DNA from: Psychrobacter sp. PG1
GTDB taxonomy: Bacteria; Pseudomonadota; Gammaproteobacteria; Pseudomonadales; Moraxellaceae
Reading direction: 5' to 3'
DNA: 34,832 nt
NCBI RefSeq assembly: GCF_014897815.1
Contig: NZ_JABUZG010000083.1
Span: forward strand, 1 to 34,832
Shown here piece by piece: positions 17,850 to 26,549 of this stretch. How positions within the stretch are numbered: the first letter of the stretch is position 1; the number at the start of each line of letters is the position of its first letter. Made by a program: the position numbers and the translations under genes. The notes under the pieces are model-generated. The model did not search any database and was not told the DNA's origin. It worked only from the letters and a program-made list of their open reading frames with translations.

Positions 17850-18329
17850 TTATATGTTCCGAGGAGTAGCGTAAGACTCAACTGTATGCAACAGCTTTAG
17901 CAATGTAGCTAAGAACTCACTTTTCTTTATTCTTGAAGTGATAGTATTATTACTATCAAAAAATTTCCCAAAAAATATCAGACATTCATCTTCTTGGTAA
18001 ACGTAAAATAGAGATTTGTTAGTAGATAAGTCATAGAACAAAAAGTTAGTTCTTTCACTATTGCTATCGTACACTCCAGTTTCAGTTTCATAAAAAATAT
18101 GGTGTAGCTTGCTTAGCGGTTTATTGATCAAGCTTTTGTTTAGGTGAAATTCGCCATCAGTAATAAGTTCTATTTCTTTCTTAATATTGTTAACAAGTGG
18201 AAACGCATAATAATTATTATCTTGATAACTGATGTTTACTGAGTTCACAATGATATCCATCACTATGAATGGCTTTTCCATTTCGTATATTTTAAAAGCA
18301 ATAGTTTCTGTATTTCCGAGATTGATCAT
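17850..18329 (-). CDS. Hypothetical protein, AT-rich, between ispE and tRNA-Gln
   Basis: I do not recognise this 159-residue protein. It has no signal peptide and no membrane segment. It is rich in N, F, Y, I and K, with alternating short hydrophobic strands (PFIVMDIIVNSVNIS, FLFYDLSTNKSLFYVYQ, CLIFFGKFF), suggesting a beta-rich soluble fold. The general look is that of small immunity-type or orphan proteins of accessory regions, but no family motif supports a name. The ATG at 18329 has only a weak GAG upstream. It is 77 nt downstream of ispE on the same strand, with no clear terminator between, and its base composition is more AT-rich than its neighbours. It interrupts an otherwise conserved housekeeping order, which suggests insertion. 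Confidence 0.55.
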   Translation of the reverse strand: MINLGNTETIAFKIYEMEKPFIVMDIIVNSVNISYQDNNYYAFPLVNNIKKEIELITDGEFHLNKSLINKPLSKLHHIFYETETGVYDSNSERTNFLFYDLSTNKSLFYVYQEDECLIFFGKFFDSNNTITSRIKKSEFLATLLKLLHTVESYATPRNI

Positions 18330-18406
18330 ATTTTGCTCTTAAATGCTTTAGGCTTGATAGTATTTGCGGCTTTTACCTTTTCACCTATCTATAAAAAATT
18401 GTGCAG

Positions 18407-19363
18407 TTATAAACTCCCCACTACATATCCTGAACAAGGCGCCTCTTCAATCCACTTTGTTAAAAGTGCTTTGTCAGTAGCCACGCTTGTATCCAAAGGC
18501 AAAAACACCGCGCTACCAGAGCCCGTCATTCGTGCTGTGCCGAGTGCTTGCGCCTCTAACCCTTGTAAGTAACGTAATGCTTCGCTGACCGCAGGAGCAA
18601 GACTGGTCACCACTGGCGTAAAGACATTGTGATAGGGCGTGTTTAAATATTGTACATAGTCGGCTTGTTTATTTTTAATTGTCTCAACCGATAGCACAGC
18701 GATATCACGTTGTAATTTAGGATGCGCGAACAGCTGGGCAGTATTAACGTGAGCATTGGGGGTCAATACTAAATATTGCTGGTCGGGCAACTTGATTGCG
18801 GTTAACTGCTCTCCAATACCCATCGCAATCGCATCTTGCCCAAAGATAAAAATCGGCACATCTGCGCCAATAGTGGCAGAAATTTTTATCAGCTCATCTT
18901 GCGTCAATTTAAGCTTCCAAATTTCATTAAGTGTCATCAATGTCGTTGCGGCATTGGATGAGCCGCCACCCAAGCCTGCACCCATCGGCAAATGCTTATC
19001 TAAAGCGATATGCACTTGTGCTAACTGCTCAGGTAGAGTGTTTGACTGTATGGCAGCCGCTAGCAATACACGCGCTGCTTTAAATATTAAGTTGTCTTCT
19101 ATATCGGCAGTTATAGTCTCTGTACCAGCCAATATTACAAGTTGGTGACAGAGCTCATTGGCATCTAAGGCATTATCTACCGTAGAAATCACCACATCAT
19201 CCGTGACTGAAAAATGTAAATAATCTCCCCAATCAAGCAGGCGAAACACGGTTTGCAAATTATGATAGCCATCAGCACGCTTACCTGTGATATGCAAAAA
19301 CAGATTAATCTTTGCCGGTGATAAGCGAGTGATGGTGGAAAGTGTGGCTATGTTTTTAATCAT
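18407..19363 (-). CDS. ispE: 4-diphosphocytidyl-2-C-methyl-D-erythritol kinase
   Basis: IspE phosphorylates CDP-methylerythritol in the non-mevalonate (MEP) isoprenoid pathway. It is a GHMP kinase: the N-terminal LSPAKINLFLHITGKRADGYH contains the substrate-binding block, the glycine-rich ATP loop PMGAGLGGGSSNAA lies at about residues 126-139, and RMTGSGSAVF near the C-terminus is motif 3. With the ATG at 19363 it has 318 residues, somewhat longer than E. coli (283). The frame continues upstream to a TTG at 19405, and neither start has a good Shine-Dalgarno, so the start is uncertain. It follows lolB closely (66 nt), as in many gammaproteobacteria, and probably shares its transcript. Confidence 0.92.
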   Translation of the reverse strand: MIKNIATLSTITRLSPAKINLFLHITGKRADGYHNLQTVFRLLDWGDYLHFSVTDDVVISTVDNALDANELCHQLVILAGTETITADIEDNLIFKAARVLLAAAIQSNTLPEQLAQVHIALDKHLPMGAGLGGGSSNAATTLMTLNEIWKLKLTQDELIKISATIGADVPIFIFGQDAIAMGIGEQLTAIKLPDQQYLVLTPNAHVNTAQLFAHPKLQRDIAVLSVETIKNKQADYVQYLNTPYHNVFTPVVTSLAPAVSEALRYLQGLEAQALGTARMTGSGSAVFLPLDTSVATDKALLTKWIEEAPCSGYVVGSL

Positions 19364-19429
19364 AATATTTGGTTGTAGACGGCTATGGTAATAAGTAATA
19401 AGCAAGTTTTATCGTTTTTGCGTGACGTC

Positions 19430-20062
19430 TTAATGATTGATCGTCATTACCACCTTATTGCCTTGTGGCAGCACAGCACTGATTTTATTTGGTAACTTGT
19501 CGGACCCTTTATAGGTGAAGCTTGCGGTCCATTCACCATTGACTGAGCTGATTAAACGATTTTGATCATCGAGCTGTGGTGCGCTATCGGAAGGCGCTGG
19601 GCGACCAGATATCCAATAGGGCATTTGTGAAATAGGTGCTTGCCAACCTGTGGCTTTTTTGAGCAAAGTTTCAGGATCATCAGCAGTTAAGGTACCTGTT
19701 TTTTCGCTGACTAAAGTGGCGGTTTGACCATTATACTCGATGTTGGTTTTACCAATACCGAGCGCGCCGATCAGCTCAATGGCAAAGCGATCATTCTGCT
19801 GCCCCCATGCATAGAACGCACTACCACCTTGAGTGCCTGTGGTGTCATTGGCGGGCATCGTTACACCGATTTTGCCAGTGATATTAAAGTTCTCAAGCTT
19901 TTGCGGTGGCTCAGCGTTTTGACCTTGTAAAGTCGTGCTGGGTTGGTTAGTAGCGTTGGCTGTTTTTAGTGATTGACAACCAGATGTGATGACGAGCGCG
20001 GTTGTCACGGCAGCGAATAGCGCCAATTTATTAGGCTTATTAGCATGGACCAATACTGACAT
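19430..20062 (-). CDS. lolB: Outer membrane lipoprotein LolB
   Basis: LolB accepts lipoproteins from LolA and inserts them in the outer membrane. The 210-residue precursor has a lipoprotein signal peptide ending in the lipobox ITSGC (C29 acylated). A low-complexity linker of about 30 residues follows, then the LolB fold starting at FNITGKIGV and containing SAFYAWGQQNDRFAIELIG, LLKKATGW and MPYWISGRPAP, all family-typical. GAGGAAAC precedes the ATG at normal distance. It lies between ispE and a TPR gene on the same strand; lolB-ispE adjacency is common in gammaproteobacteria. Confidence 0.92.
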   Translation of the reverse strand: MSVLVHANKPNKLALFAAVTTALVITSGCQSLKTANATNQPSTTLQGQNAEPPQKLENFNITGKIGVTMPANDTTGTQGGSAFYAWGQQNDRFAIELIGALGIGKTNIEYNGQTATLVSEKTGTLTADDPETLLKKATGWQAPISQMPYWISGRPAPSDSAPQLDDQNRLISSVNGEWTASFTYKGSDKLPNKISAVLPQGNKVVMTINH

Positions 20063-20218
20063 GATGTTTCCTCAAAGATAGACAAATTTACGAAATCATT
20101 GTTTCGAAAATAGATTAGCTTAATGGTTGTATGTTACTCAGTTATGCGTGGCTGTTAGTATCTTATGAGTGCCTTGTAATCATAGCACGCAACGATTTAT
20201 CCACTATAAAACGGCGGG

Positions 20219-22195
20219 TCAGTAAAGTTGTATACGGTCATTGATATTGTGTTGCCCAAATGAGAAGCGCTGCTGCAAGTCTGCGAGTAATGCCTCGACT
20301 TTTTCATTGTTGCCTAAACCTTGATAAGCGCGCAGTAGTAAGCTGCCAGAGCGCAAGGTAGGAAACACATCGTAAGGGGTTTGTAGGTAGTCGATGACTT
20401 GTTGATAGTTTTCATTGGCCAATGCATTACCAGCCAGCACATTCAGCGCTTGCAGGTGCAGCTCATTGTCATAACGTGGGTCATCATAGCGAATTTGAAT
20501 AATCGCGGTGGCCAATGCCAATCCTTGTTCAGAGCTGCGTTCATTGGCTAGCAATAGCTGCGCATAACTGAGCTGGTAGGAGAGGTTGGTTGGGTCAAGT
20601 GCTTGCAGATGATTGAGCAAGGTGCGCTTAACGATATAGTCGTCTTTGTCGTCAAGGAGCTGGGCGCGTGCAAACAAGAGCATCTCATTATCAGGATACT
20701 TGCGAGCAGCTTTGGTTAGTAGGCGCAGGGCTTCTTCGGATTCATTTTGCTGCCATAAAATATCAGCTTGTAGCACAAAGGTATCTGGCGCAAAGACGTT
20801 AAAGTCTTTACGCAGTTTTTCTAAAGTAGCAATCGCCGCATCTACATCGTCGTTAAGCAATTCAAAAGCCACTACTTTTCTACGAGCCTCTAATACCAAG
20901 TCTTCTTGCATGACACCGTTGAGATAGTATTTGGCTTGGTCAAAGTGCTGCTGACGCTCGGCACTGATGCCAAGGTAATAATAAGCTTGATCAAGGTAAG
21001 CGGGGTTTTTTGCGAGCATATTGAGTAGCTCATCGGCACTGTTATATTCTTCGATGTCTAAGCTCACCAACGCAGCCAACAAAGTAATCTCGGCATCATC
21101 AGCAAAGCGACCATGGGCATCCAGCAATAATTGCCACGCTTCTTGGCTTTGCTTTAAGTCAAGCAAGTAGCGAATCTCGTACAGATAGAGACTTTTACTA
21201 TCGGGATTACGCAGGCGTGCTTGGCTCACATAATTGACGACGGTTTCAGCCGTGACGATTTTGCGCAGTATGTCTGCCTTTAGCGTAATAAAAGGGACAT
21301 AGTCAGGCTGGCGTTCTAGCGCACGATTGATATGGACAATGGCAATCTCAGGCTCGTTAAATTGGTAAAGCAACCCTGCTTTCAATACCGACAATGAGGC
21401 ATTCTGCTCGCTATCTAGTGGTTGTAAAGCGGCAAGTAATTCACGTTTGTCTTCATCATTGTTTGGATAGATACCGATAAGGATTTCGCTTAAGTCCGCT
21501 CGAGGATCATAAAGCAGAATACGATTCAAGGTTTCGCCAGCTAACAGATAATCGTGAGCTCGCAGGGCCAAATGCGCCACATAAAACCAAGCAGGCACGT
21601 GATCCGGATTTTGGTCTTGCCATGACTTGGCAAATTGTAACGATTTCTCAACCCTTTCAGTGCGTAAAGAAAGGCTGAGTGCTCTTTCAAACACGGCAGT
21701 TGCATCTTCTTTAAATGCTTGCTGTTTATAGATAGTAATCGCTCGTTGTCTATCACCGCGATCTGCTGCGAATTCTGCATCAAGCAGCGCATACAGGCTA
21801 GGCTCTTTGAGCTCAGGTTGCCATAAGGTAGTTGGTGCTAACCCATTAATATTGGCGACATTTTCTATTTGTTGTGTATTGGCAGGAGCAATTGCTGGTA
21901 GCGTTGAGCGGCTATTATCAGTGCCGTCGCTACTGACAGCCTTGTCGTTCTTATCAGCAATGGATAGTTTGGGTACATGGGCTTCGAGCGAGATATCAGA
22001 ATGACTGGCATGAACGGAAGACGATCCTAAGCATAAGCAAAAGGCCAACGACAAGGTTAGCTTATAACGCTGGCACAGACGTTCGATAACCGCATGCAAT
22101 AGAGCACGCAGATTAGATTGGTCGTCATGCGCAAGTTGTGATCGAAATAATGACCCAAAAAAAATCATAGATAACCGTATTCGCCCATTGTTCAT
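20219..22195 (-). CDS. Tetratricopeptide repeat protein, probably exported
   Basis: The 658-residue protein has many degenerate TPR helical pairs from about residue 130 to the end, with typical positions in YFYLGISAERQQHFDQAKYYL-type units (for example AYYYLGISAERQQHFDQAK). A hydrophobic stretch LTLSLAFCLCLGSSSVHA at about residues 46-63 looks like a signal peptide, so export to the periplasm is likely; the ~45 residues before it suggest the annotated start is too far upstream, although no better start with a Shine-Dalgarno is visible. The function is unknown; TPR proteins act as assembly scaffolds. A TPR gene between lolB and hemA is a conserved arrangement in Moraxellaceae as I recall it. 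The gap to lolB is 156 bp. Confidence 0.82.
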   Translation of the reverse strand: MNNGRIRLSMIFFGSLFRSQLAHDDQSNLRALLHAVIERLCQRYKLTLSLAFCLCLGSSSVHASHSDISLEAHVPKLSIADKNDKAVSSDGTDNSRSTLPAIAPANTQQIENVANINGLAPTTLWQPELKEPSLYALLDAEFAADRGDRQRAITIYKQQAFKEDATAVFERALSLSLRTERVEKSLQFAKSWQDQNPDHVPAWFYVAHLALRAHDYLLAGETLNRILLYDPRADLSEILIGIYPNNDEDKRELLAALQPLDSEQNASLSVLKAGLLYQFNEPEIAIVHINRALERQPDYVPFITLKADILRKIVTAETVVNYVSQARLRNPDSKSLYLYEIRYLLDLKQSQEAWQLLLDAHGRFADDAEITLLAALVSLDIEEYNSADELLNMLAKNPAYLDQAYYYLGISAERQQHFDQAKYYLNGVMQEDLVLEARRKVVAFELLNDDVDAAIATLEKLRKDFNVFAPDTFVLQADILWQQNESEEALRLLTKAARKYPDNEMLLFARAQLLDDKDDYIVKRTLLNHLQALDPTNLSYQLSYAQLLLANERSSEQGLALATAIIQIRYDDPRYDNELHLQALNVLAGNALANENYQQVIDYLQTPYDVFPTLRSGSLLLRAYQGLGNNEKVEALLADLQQRFSFGQHNINDRIQLY

Positions 22196-22719
22196 CTATA
22201 TCGATAAGACAATTTTATTTTAATCATTTCAAACTAACTATTGGTAACGAGTACCCATGCCTGACATTATAAAAGCAGACCGATGGGATAAACAATAGTG
22301 CCCGTGTTACTCCGTGATTAATAGCAGCCGCTCTACCAAATTTTTGCTAACAAAGTAGGATTGGCCGATAACCTGTATCAACGGGCTCTTTCATTGGTTG
22401 TAAATCTTAGCCTAAATATTGTGAAAATATAACAAGTTAACGTCAAGTAAGCGAATGATTTTTATCCATTTCTATAAGCACTCGTTAAAACATAGATATT
22501 GGTTTTAACAATCGTATCGGTAGTTGATTTGTTACTCATGTGCCCAGATACAAGCAAATAGCTATCATCGATAGCTGAGTGTTAATTAAAGCTGGCAATA
22601 ATGATATAATAAGCGGCTTTTAGAGTCTTCCTTTCAGCGCTGTCGTCTATAACTGTCTTTTAAAAATAATGAGATAGCGTGGGCTGGCAGGTGAGCGTCA
22701 TGTTTATGGTCTATCAATA
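22196..22719. other. Divergent intergenic region between the TPR gene and hemA
   Basis: This 524-bp stretch has no convincing ORF. It contains a 7-bp inverted repeat AGCTATC/GATAGCT (22560-22576) and a possible hemA promoter (22582-22610). Nothing else stands out. Confidence 0.5.
22582..22610 (+). promoter_or_regulatory. Possible hemA promoter
   Basis: TTAATT (22582-22587), a 17-bp spacer and a perfect TATAAT (22605-22610), giving a leader of about 100 nt. The -35 is poor. Confidence 0.4.
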
Positions 22720-24075
22720 ATGAGATTAGTGGTCATTGGGGTCAATCACAAAACTGCACCAGTCGCTCTGAGAGAGCGCTTGGCGCTTGTGGGTGACGAT
22801 GTGAATATCGCTCTCAAACAATTAGAGGCCTTTACTGATGGCAGTGTGATTGTTTCGACTTGCAATCGTACGGAAATCTATGCGCTCGTGCCGCAGCTAG
22901 CAGAGCCGCAAGATGTTCCCTCTTTGTCTGCTAATGGCGCGGTCGGTGCTCAGACATCTTCGGCGGCCATTAGTGCTCATATCTTAAAAATTAAAGCATG
23001 GCTTGCTGACTTTAAGCAGTTGTCACTGTCTGAGATTGATCCCTATCTTTATGTGCACCGTGACACTCACGCGCTGACCCATTGGCTTAGGGTCGCCGCA
23101 GGGCTTGACTCTATGATATTGGGTGAGCCGCAGATACTCGGTCAAATCAAGCGCTCAGTACAGCTCGCGCAAGAACAAAAAGCGCTGAGTAATCAGCTTG
23201 GCTGGATTATCGATCAAGTATTTGCTGCCGCCAAACGCGTACGTAATGAGACCCAAGTGGGTGCTCAAGCGGTATCGCTTAGCTATGCGGCCGCCAAATT
23301 GGTGACGCAAATATTTGATGATTTACCCAGTCGCACATTGCTGGTGGTCGCGGCAGGCGAGATGAACCGTCTGGTTGCCACCCACATTGCTGGGCTTGGT
23401 GTAGGTCGTGTGATTATTTGCAACCGCAACCCTGAACGCGCTGAAGCGCTGGCAGTGGAGCTGCGCCGCGCAGGTCACTTGGTAGAAGTCAGACCTTTGC
23501 AAGAGTTACCACAAGTTTTAGCAGAAGCCGATATCGTTAGTAGCTGTAGCGGTAGTATGGATGTGTTGATCGATAAAACCATGACTTTGCGCGCGCTGAA
23601 ACATCGTCGTTATCAGCCTATGTTGATGATTGACTTAGCCGTACCGCGTGATATTGACTCGACCATTAGTCGTATCGATGATGTTTATCTCTACTCTGTC
23701 GATGATTTACAACACGTGATCGCTGGCAATATCGAACAGCGTAGACAAGCGGCAGTTGATGCGGAATTGCTCGTTAGCCAATTAGTCGTTGAGATGGATC
23801 GCAGCTTTCAAGTGCGCCAAGTCGGTAAAGACATTCAGCAGTATCGCGCGCATACGCAGGACCAAGTAGATAAACTCCTGCATGAATCCATTGCCAAGCT
23901 ACAACAGGATAATGCCAGTCCTGAAGATATTATCATTGAGCTGTCACGCCGCCTGACGCAGACGCTAACCCACGCACCATCGAAGCTTATGCGTAAGGCT
24001 GCCCGTGAAGGGGATAGTGAACTGCTAGACTTTGTGGTGTCTGGGCTGCAAGAGGCTCATCGCGGACGTCGATAG
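22720..24075 (+). CDS. hemA: Glutamyl-tRNA reductase
   Basis: HemA reduces glutamyl-tRNA(Glu) to glutamate-1-semialdehyde, the committed step of C5-pathway tetrapyrrole (heme) synthesis. The N-terminal signature GVNHKTAPVALRERLA and the catalytic cysteine C48 in VSTCNRTEIY are intact. The substrate-recognition block LRVAAGLDSMILGEPQILGQ, a Rossmann NADPH domain (LLVVAAGEMNRLVATHI) and the C-terminal dimerisation helix follow. At 451 residues it is slightly long, mainly because of an insert near residues 60-85 rich in S, A and V. The ATG has no good Shine-Dalgarno, so translation may be weak or regulated. hemA is divergent from the TPR-lolB-ispE group. Confidence 0.95.
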   Translation: MRLVVIGVNHKTAPVALRERLALVGDDVNIALKQLEAFTDGSVIVSTCNRTEIYALVPQLAEPQDVPSLSANGAVGAQTSSAAISAHILKIKAWLADFKQLSLSEIDPYLYVHRDTHALTHWLRVAAGLDSMILGEPQILGQIKRSVQLAQEQKALSNQLGWIIDQVFAAAKRVRNETQVGAQAVSLSYAAAKLVTQIFDDLPSRTLLVVAAGEMNRLVATHIAGLGVGRVIICNRNPERAEALAVELRRAGHLVEVRPLQELPQVLAEADIVSSCSGSMDVLIDKTMTLRALKHRRYQPMLMIDLAVPRDIDSTISRIDDVYLYSVDDLQHVIAGNIEQRRQAAVDAELLVSQLVVEMDRSFQVRQVGKDIQQYRAHTQDQVDKLLHESIAKLQQDNASPEDIIIELSRRLTQTLTHAPSKLMRKAAREGDSELLDFVVSGLQEAHRGRR

Positions 24076-24742
24076 CCATTATTGACTAATCAAAAAAACA
24101 TAAGCGGCGCAAACCTTATTATTGCGCAAACATATCGTTGTCAACCTGCATTATCAGTGCTAATATCAAGCTGTTATGAGTATATTAAGCGATGATAATC
24201 TTTTGTTATACGCGAGCGGTTATTCTCCAAAACCTTAGTGTATATGTTCTCGCTTGATACCTATTCATCTCATCAGTTGTTAGTGACCATTATTAGCCTA
24301 CCACCGCGTAGCCCCTATAAATGGCGCACCCGTTCTGTACGACCTTGTCTAAAATCAATAAAAACACGGCGTGCAAAACACAATCACCAACGGCAATAGC
24401 GCTAGGATAAAGTGCTATATCGTCAACCCTGCGTCATGCTCTCGACTATTACCCAATATTAATATTCAGTTAATACTACCTATAGTAGTATCTAGCTGCT
24501 ATGCAATCTAACGACTATGCTATTGGTCAGCAATGCTATTTGATAGCCATATTATTTAACAAAAACGTTATTTCACACCCATGTTATCTAATTAGAAGCA
24601 TTATTTGGCTAAGTTGGCGAACAGTAGGTGTCTAGATTGGTTAGCGTTATTAAGGCAGGTTGGTTTAAGAGAGTATCTGGATTTTGCTATAGCCAATGCT
24701 TGAGAAAAATTAAACTATCTAACTATAAACTAGGAGCTTCCT
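24076..24742. other. Gene-free gap between hemA and the aminotransferase
   Basis: No ORF with coding character is seen in this 667-bp stretch. It contains a short inverted repeat GCGCAA/TTGCGC near 24113-24134 without a T run, a 12-bp palindrome AATATTAATATT (24455-24466) and a perfect inverted repeat ATACTAC-CTATA-GTAGTAT (24473-24491). AGGAG at 24732-24736 is the aminotransferase RBS. It could hold a long leader, a small RNA or decayed DNA. Confidence 0.5.
24473..24491. promoter_or_regulatory. Operator-like inverted repeat
   Basis: ATACTAC-CTATA-GTAGTAT is a perfect 7-bp inverted repeat with a 5-nt centre, 252 bp before the aminotransferase start. Function unknown. Confidence 0.3.
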
Positions 24743-25876
24743 ATGACTGCATTACGTCAAGATATTGATCCAAACGGCTTATTAGAATACTCAGTGGTCT
24801 ATACTGACCGCGCCTTAAACCACATGTCAAAAGTCTTTCAGCAAGTGATGAATGACTTATCTAGCGACCTAAAATCCGTGTATAACGCCGAAGCGGTGGT
24901 GATTGTACCCGGTGCTGGTACTTATGGAATGGAAGCCGTTGCGCGCCAATTGGCCAATGATGAAGATTGTCTCATTATTCGTAACGGTTGGTTTAGCTAT
25001 CGCTGGACGCAAATTTTAGAAAAAGGCAAAATCGCCAAGTCGTCTACGGTATTGACGGCACATCGTGAAGAGGGTGAGTCACCAAAACCATTTGCCCCCG
25101 TTGATATCGAAGAAGCCGTTGCTAAAATTAAAGCAGAGAAACCAGCAGTGGTCTTTGCGCCGCACGTCGAAACCTCATCGGGTATTATTTTATCATCAGA
25201 CTATATCAAAGCGATAAGCGCGGCTGTACATAGCGTTGGCGGTTTATTGGTCATTGATTGTATCGCTTCAGGTTGTGTGTGGTTGGACATGAAAGACTTG
25301 GGTATTGATGTTCTCATCAGCGCCCCGCAAAAAGGGTGGAGCAGCACTCCGTGTGCGGGCTTAGTCATGCTAAGCGCTGCGGCAATCGAAAAAGTAGACA
25401 ATACAGAATCAGATAGCTTTAGCTTAGACTTAAAGCAGTGGTTAAATGTCATGCGTGCCTATGAGAATGGCGGTCACGCTTATCATGCCACCATGCCAAC
25501 TGACAGCTTACGTCAATTCCGCGATACTATTTTAGAATCAAAAGAGATTGGCTTTGATAAATTGCGTGATGCGCAGTGGCAATTGGGCAACCGTATTCGT
25601 GAAGTATTAGCCGCTAAAGGCATTGAAAGCGTTGCGGCAAAAGGTTTTGAAGCGCCAGGCGTCGTGGTTGCTTATACCGATCGCGATGATATGCATAAAG
25701 GCAGTGCGTTTGCCGAAACAGGCATGCAAATCGCTGCTGGTGTACCGCTAAAAGTTGGTGAGCCGGATAACTTTAAAACGTTCCGCTTAGGTTTATTTGG
25801 TCTAGATAAATTGACTGATGTAGATGGAGCGGTACAGCGTTTTGAAACTGCACTTGATGAAGTATTGGCGAAATAA
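24743..25876 (+). CDS. Class V aminotransferase (alanine-glyoxylate/serine-glyoxylate type)
   Basis: The 377-residue enzyme is PLP-dependent. The N-terminal block VIVPGAGTYGMEAVAR matches the PLP-phosphate-binding region. D172 in LVIDCIASG should contact the pyridine nitrogen, and K197 in SAPQKGWSS should form the Schiff base. These features and the C-terminal FRLGLFGLDKL fit the alanine-glyoxylate/serine-glyoxylate/phosphoserine aminotransferase group; the exact amino donor cannot be told. The RBS AGGAG is 6 nt from the ATG. It stands alone between a long gene-free leader region and a terminator. A role in glycine/serine or glyoxylate metabolism is inferred from the family. Confidence 0.85.
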   Translation: MTALRQDIDPNGLLEYSVVYTDRALNHMSKVFQQVMNDLSSDLKSVYNAEAVVIVPGAGTYGMEAVARQLANDEDCLIIRNGWFSYRWTQILEKGKIAKSSTVLTAHREEGESPKPFAPVDIEEAVAKIKAEKPAVVFAPHVETSSGIILSSDYIKAISAAVHSVGGLLVIDCIASGCVWLDMKDLGIDVLISAPQKGWSSTPCAGLVMLSAAAIEKVDNTESDSFSLDLKQWLNVMRAYENGGHAYHATMPTDSLRQFRDTILESKEIGFDKLRDAQWQLGNRIREVLAAKGIESVAAKGFEAPGVVVAYTDRDDMHKGSAFAETGMQIAAGVPLKVGEPDNFKTFRLGLFGLDKLTDVDGAVQRFETALDEVLAK

Positions 25877-25912
25877 TATCTTTATCTCGTAAGATGTTTT
25901 TTAAGTAAAAAG

Positions 25913-25950
25913 AATACTGAGCCCTTGTAACGAAGGTTCAGTATTTTTTT
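25913..25950 (+). terminator. Rho-independent terminator after the aminotransferase
   Basis: AATACTGA (25913-25920) pairs with TCAGTATT (25938-25945), extended by an inner CCTT/AAGG pairing, and T7 ends at 25950. Confidence 0.88.
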
Positions 25951-25958
25951 ACCTATTT

Positions 25959-25978
25959 ATTATATTTTATAATATAAT
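25959..25978. promoter_or_regulatory. Perfect AT-rich inverted repeat upstream of the YeeE/YedE pair
   Basis: ATTATATT-TTAT-AATATAAT is an 8-bp inverted repeat with a 4-nt centre. It includes two overlapping TATAAT hexamers (25968-25973 and 25973-25978), so a protein bound here would cover a -10 element. It lies about 60 nt before the first YeeE/YedE gene. Confidence 0.5.
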
Positions 25979-26037
25979 GTATTTATATAAATCGATATCC
26001 AAAACTGTTTTGATAAAAATTGGCTTAGGTAAATATT

Positions 26038-26475
26038 ATGAGTATACAAATAGATTGGCAGGCCTTTACGCCAATTTCCTTGGTAGGTGGTCTGATGCTA
26101 GGCGTTGCAACGGTCATCTTGCTATTGGGCATTGGTCGTATTGCGGGTATTAGTGGTATTTTCTCAAGTCTTCTTAAACCCAAGCGCGTCGAGATGTGGC
26201 AGGTGTTATTTATACTTGGTCTTGTTATCTCGCCATTATTTTATGGTCTGGTAAAACCGTTGCCCGATATAGAGATTAGTAGCTCTTTGCCACTGCTTAT
26301 TGGGGCAGGATTACTGGTTGGTTTTGGGACACGTTTGGGTTCAGGTTGCACCAGTGGGCATGGTATCTGCGGTAATGCGCGACTGTCACCACGATCGATG
26401 GCGGCGACGGTGACCTTTATGTTGTTTGGTATTGTGACGGTTTATATTGGTCGTCATGTCTTGGGTTTGATTTAA
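26038..26475 (+). CDS. YeeE/YedE family membrane protein, N-terminal half type
   Basis: The 145-residue protein has four predicted membrane helices. The diagnostic block GFGTRLGSGCTSGHGICG-N-ARLS near residues 96-117 carries two cysteines of the kind that handle thiosulfate or other sulfur species in YeeE. In fused family members this half is followed by a second half in the same chain; here the second half is encoded by the next gene. Family members (PmpA-like) are linked to uptake of sulfur compounds or to sulfide detoxification operons. AGG lies 8 nt before the ATG. No BigR regulator, rhodanese or dioxygenase gene is adjacent. Confidence 0.88.
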   Translation: MSIQIDWQAFTPISLVGGLMLGVATVILLLGIGRIAGISGIFSSLLKPKRVEMWQVLFILGLVISPLFYGLVKPLPDIEISSSLPLLIGAGLLVGFGTRLGSGCTSGHGICGNARLSPRSMAATVTFMLFGIVTVYIGRHVLGLI

Positions 26476-26549
26476 AAATCACGTAGACAGTACGTTGCGA
26501 AGACAGATTTTAGTACTATTATGAAAAAATAAAGACAGCGAGAAAAAAC

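Noticed and set aside
18333..18572. Rightward 79-codon frame over the ispE end
   Set aside because: It is mostly antisense to ispE and shows no family features or ribosome binding site.
24700..24729. TTGAGA-18-TATAAA before the aminotransferase
   Set aside because: The transcript would start at about 24736, on top of the AGGAG ribosome binding site, so it is unlikely to be the promoter.
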